From an uncultured Blautia sp. (GTDB lineage: Bacteria; Bacillota; Clostridia; Lachnospirales; Lachnospiraceae): 6,908 bases of DNA. Shown in pieces: positions 5,193 through 6,908 of the stretch. The translations under genes and the position numbers were made by a program. Location: the NCBI GenBank assembly GCA_938028845.1, contig CALIZJ010000094.1, positions 1 to 6,908 of the forward strand, written 5' to 3'. The notes below the pieces were generated by a model. That model saw nothing but the letters and a program-made list of their open reading frames with translations, ran no database searches and was not told the origin of the DNA. Numbering within the stretch: the first letter of the stretch is position 1; each line of letters begins with the position of its first letter.

Positions 5193-6155
5193 TTATTCTG
5201 AGTCAGGAAGCGGCATGTAGTAAACGTCTGCTGCTTCTCCATGGTAATAGTAGTCTACATCATTCTGGTCATATACATCCCACTCATTTGCAAATCTATA
5301 GGTGTTTCCGTTATCATCTACCCAGTTTCCATTGTTGTCGATCTTAATTACGATCGGCTGGCCGTCTGAATTACGGTAGATGGTTCTTGTCTTTGTGTTA
5401 TCGCTGATAATATCGTCGCTTGGACGTCCCGGCGTCACACCGTTGCTGCCTGCGGCAGCCTGTCCTTCGCCAGCAGCAGCGGTGCCGTCTCCGCTCTCTG
5501 TGCTGGTGGCAGCGCTTAAAGTAGAATCCCCAAGAATCTGGAAGGAATCCACAGCCTTCTGAAGGCGGTTATATGCTTTCTGGCTTCCGCCTACGCTGGA
5601 AGCGGTGATGCTGTAATATTCATTATCGTTTGCGAAATACTTGTTGATCACAAATGCGTATCCGCCGCTTTTTTCTGTGTTCAGCATCCTGGTAACATAG
5701 CTGTATACATTTACGCCGTTTGCATTGGTAGCGCTGTATCTGCGGATCTCAAAGTCTGTGCCGTTTACAAGGTCAGAAGCCTGCTCCAAAGATACTGCCA
5801 GGTCCTCTGTACTTGGAATAACAGCAGAGGCCATATCTTCTGCGCCTTCCCCGTGAATGATCAGGATCCTTCCCTGGTCAGGGGATTCAAAGCTTACCAG
5901 GTCTCCTTCGTCTGACCGGTTCGCCCATGTGGCGTCAGGAAGTTCTATCGAAATGGATCTATCGGTAGATGTATATGTGGTTGACTGTGCATCCGGCGCA
6001 ACAGTAGGCGTAGGATCCGGCGCTTCTGTAGGTTCTGGTGTAGGAGTCGCCTCCACTACCTCTGCCGGTTCATCTCCACCGAAATTGCAGGCAGACAGCA
6101 CACCGGAGAGTGTTACAGCCAAAGCCAAAATCATCAGTGTTTTTTTATTTTTCAT
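5193..6155 (-). CDS. Secreted lipoprotein with a TP-rich linker, function unknown
   Basis: This 320-residue protein starts with a lipoprotein signal (MKNKKTLMILALAVTLSGVLSAC) with lipobox LSAC and modified cysteine C23, so it should be anchored outside the cell membrane. A Thr/Pro/Glu-rich spacer (about 35-53) follows. Residues about 60-208 form a globular domain that opens with an ISIELPDATW strand and ends in a helix with AVDSFQIL, similar in outline to PsbP-like/DUF1795-type domains; this is only a resemblance. A second flexible spacer (about 210-245, Ala/Gly/Ser-rich) leads to a short Asp/Asn/Tyr-rich tail (about 255-320) with DNNGNWVDDNGNTY and DVDYYYHGEAADVYYM. The ribosome binding site AAGGAGG (6161-6167) is five bases before the ATG. 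The gene has its own promoter and terminator. Confidence 0.9.
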   Translation of the reverse strand: MKNKKTLMILALAVTLSGVLSACNFGGDEPAEVVEATPTPEPTEAPDPTPTVAPDAQSTTYTSTDRSISIELPDATWANRSDEGDLVSFESPDQGRILIIHGEGAEDMASAVIPSTEDLAVSLEQASDLVNGTDFEIRRYSATNANGVNVYSYVTRMLNTEKSGGYAFVINKYFANDNEYYSITASSVGGSQKAYNRLQKAVDSFQILGDSTLSAATSTESGDGTAAAGEGQAAAGSNGVTPGRPSDDIISDNTKTRTIYRNSDGQPIVIKIDNNGNWVDDNGNTYRFANEWDVYDQNDVDYYYHGEAADVYYMPLPDSE

Positions 6156-6197
6156 AGTGTCCTCCTTAATTCTTTTATCTACAGTCCCTTGGTCTAT

Positions 6198-6226
6198 ATT
6201 TTACAATTTTATTACAAACCTGTCAA
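6198..6226 (-). promoter_or_regulatory. Near-consensus sigma-A promoter of the lipoprotein gene
   Basis: On the minus strand a perfect TTGACA (6221-6226) is followed after 17 bases by TAAAAT (6198-6203), 5 of 6 matches. Transcription would start near 6191, about 35 bases before the ATG at 6155. This is the strongest promoter match in the window, so high constitutive expression is likely. Confidence 0.85.
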
Positions 6227-6262
6227 TAAAATATCCTTGCCGTATTGTGAAATTCCTATGAA

Positions 6263-6908
6263 TTAATTATAAACTGATGTTTCAATTTCATATACGTATA
6301 ACTCATGCAGGGCCCTGGTAGCTGCGATATACTTTCCCTGTACCGTAAGTGCGTCCTTCCCTTCAGAAGGAAAGACTGCAAATACCCGGTCAAATTCCAG
6401 ACCCTTGGCCAAATAAAAAGCAGACACCGTCACGCCCCTGCAAAAAGAAGAACTGTTTCGGTCAAGAAAAGAGAGTTTCTTTTCTTCATCCATTCCAGAG
6501 CGCTCCAATTTTCCCTTAAGATAGGTATAGGCAAAAAACGCCTCCGCCTCCGTCCGGGTGATCACAGCAGTGGTTTCATACTCTTCTTTCTGCCCGAAAA
6601 GTCTCTCCCAAACGTCCTCAAGGGCTTCTTCCATGGAAATCACTTTCTTTTCCGCCACCGGCTTTCCATGGCGGTGAAAGACCTCCACGTCTGTGATGCC
6701 GGCCAGATGGTTAGCATATTCTGAAATCTCCACTGTGTTTCGGTAACTTTTGTTCATGGTGATCTTTTTTATATTTTTCCCGAATATCTCCGGAAGGAAA
6801 GAAAGCACATCCTGTGTCTCATCATCCATGGTCTGTGCCTTGTCTCCAAGGATCGTCATCTTACAGGAATACATTTTTTTCAAAAGTACATATTGGAGCC
6901 AGGAATAA
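6263..6908 (-). CDS. UvrD/HelD-type superfamily 1 helicase (C-terminal part, N-terminus off the right edge)
   Basis: The frame is open from the right edge (codons begin at 6907) to TAA at 6263-6265, giving 214 residues. Conserved helicase motifs appear in order: GDKAQT (21-26, motif III), KSYRNTVEI (53-61, motif IV), AKGLEFD (167-173, motif V) and YIAATRALH (193-201, motif VI). The first visible residues, YSWLQYVLL, are what normally follows the DEAQD motif II, so the Walker motifs and bulk of the protein lie outside the window. The arrangement and short C-terminal end resemble the HelD-like group, some of which release RNA polymerase from DNA, but a DNA helicase of the UvrD group is possible. 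The TTG at 6881-6883 is an internal leucine codon, not a start. No strong terminator is visible after the stop. Confidence 0.85.
   Translation of the reverse strand, partial: YSWLQYVLLKKMYSCKMTILGDKAQTMDDETQDVLSFLPEIFGKNIKKITMNKSYRNTVEISEYANHLAGITDVEVFHRHGKPVAEKKVISMEEALEDVWERLFGQKEEYETTAVITRTEAEAFFAYTYLKGKLERSGMDEEKKLSFLDRNSSSFCRGVTVSAFYLAKGLEFDRVFAVFPSEGKDALTVQGKYIAATRALHELYVYEIETSVYN

Noticed and set aside
5998..6060. Repetitive DNA in the lipoprotein gene as a separate repeat element
   Set aside because: The pattern is explained by codons for the Thr/Pro/Glu-rich spacer of the lipoprotein.
6251..6264. AATTC...GAATT hairpin as terminator of the helicase gene
   Set aside because: The stem is only five AT-rich pairs, overlaps the stop codon and has no U-tract.
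6881..6883. TTG as the start of a complete 206-residue protein at the right edge
   Set aside because: The frame stays open to the window edge with helicase-like residues upstream, and a protein starting here would lack helicase motifs I and II.

Overview
The window reads as chromosomal housekeeping DNA from a low-to-mid GC Clostridia species, most likely a Lachnospiraceae gut bacterium. This is inferred from the AddB N-terminus, a glutamine-dependent NadE, a Clostridia-type Hsp33 with a CxC...CxxC zinc site, strong AGGAGG ribosome binding sites and sigma-A-type promoters. No mobile element, CRISPR array, tRNA or rRNA is visible. The species cannot be named from the sequence alone.

Layout from left to right. 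(1) The first 547 bases hold the N-terminal 182 codons of addB on the minus strand; the rest lies off the left edge. (2) A 431-base divergent intergenic region (548-978) separates addB from a plus-strand gene. It holds a candidate addB promoter, a perfect 23-bp inverted repeat in the presumed addB leader, and two canonical G-quadruplex motifs on opposite strands. (3) Positions 979-1425 (+) encode a small membrane-anchored protein resembling FMN-binding domains. It ends in a terminator that overlaps its own stop codon and also works for the convergent operon. (4) A minus-strand operon runs from a promoter near 5097-5125: SAM-dependent methyltransferase (5060-4296), then hslO (4293-3415), then nadE (3371-1461). 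(5) A single-gene lipoprotein unit (6155-5193, -) has its own near-consensus promoter and hairpin terminator. (6) The right edge holds the C-terminal 214 codons of a UvrD/HelD-type superfamily 1 helicase (-), whose N-terminus is outside the window.

The operon joins a redox-switched chaperone (Hsp33) to the last step of NAD+ synthesis. The methyltransferase stop and hslO start are 2 bases apart, and the hslO ribosome binding site lies inside the methyltransferase gene, so coupled translation is likely. Shared redox physiology is a reasonable inference but is not shown by the sequence.

I see no clear undescribed multi-gene system here. The most unusual structure is the addB upstream region (G-quadruplex motifs and a long perfect hairpin). 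The most interesting proteins are the FMN-binding-like protein that lacks the usual flavin-attachment motif and the unassigned lipoprotein.
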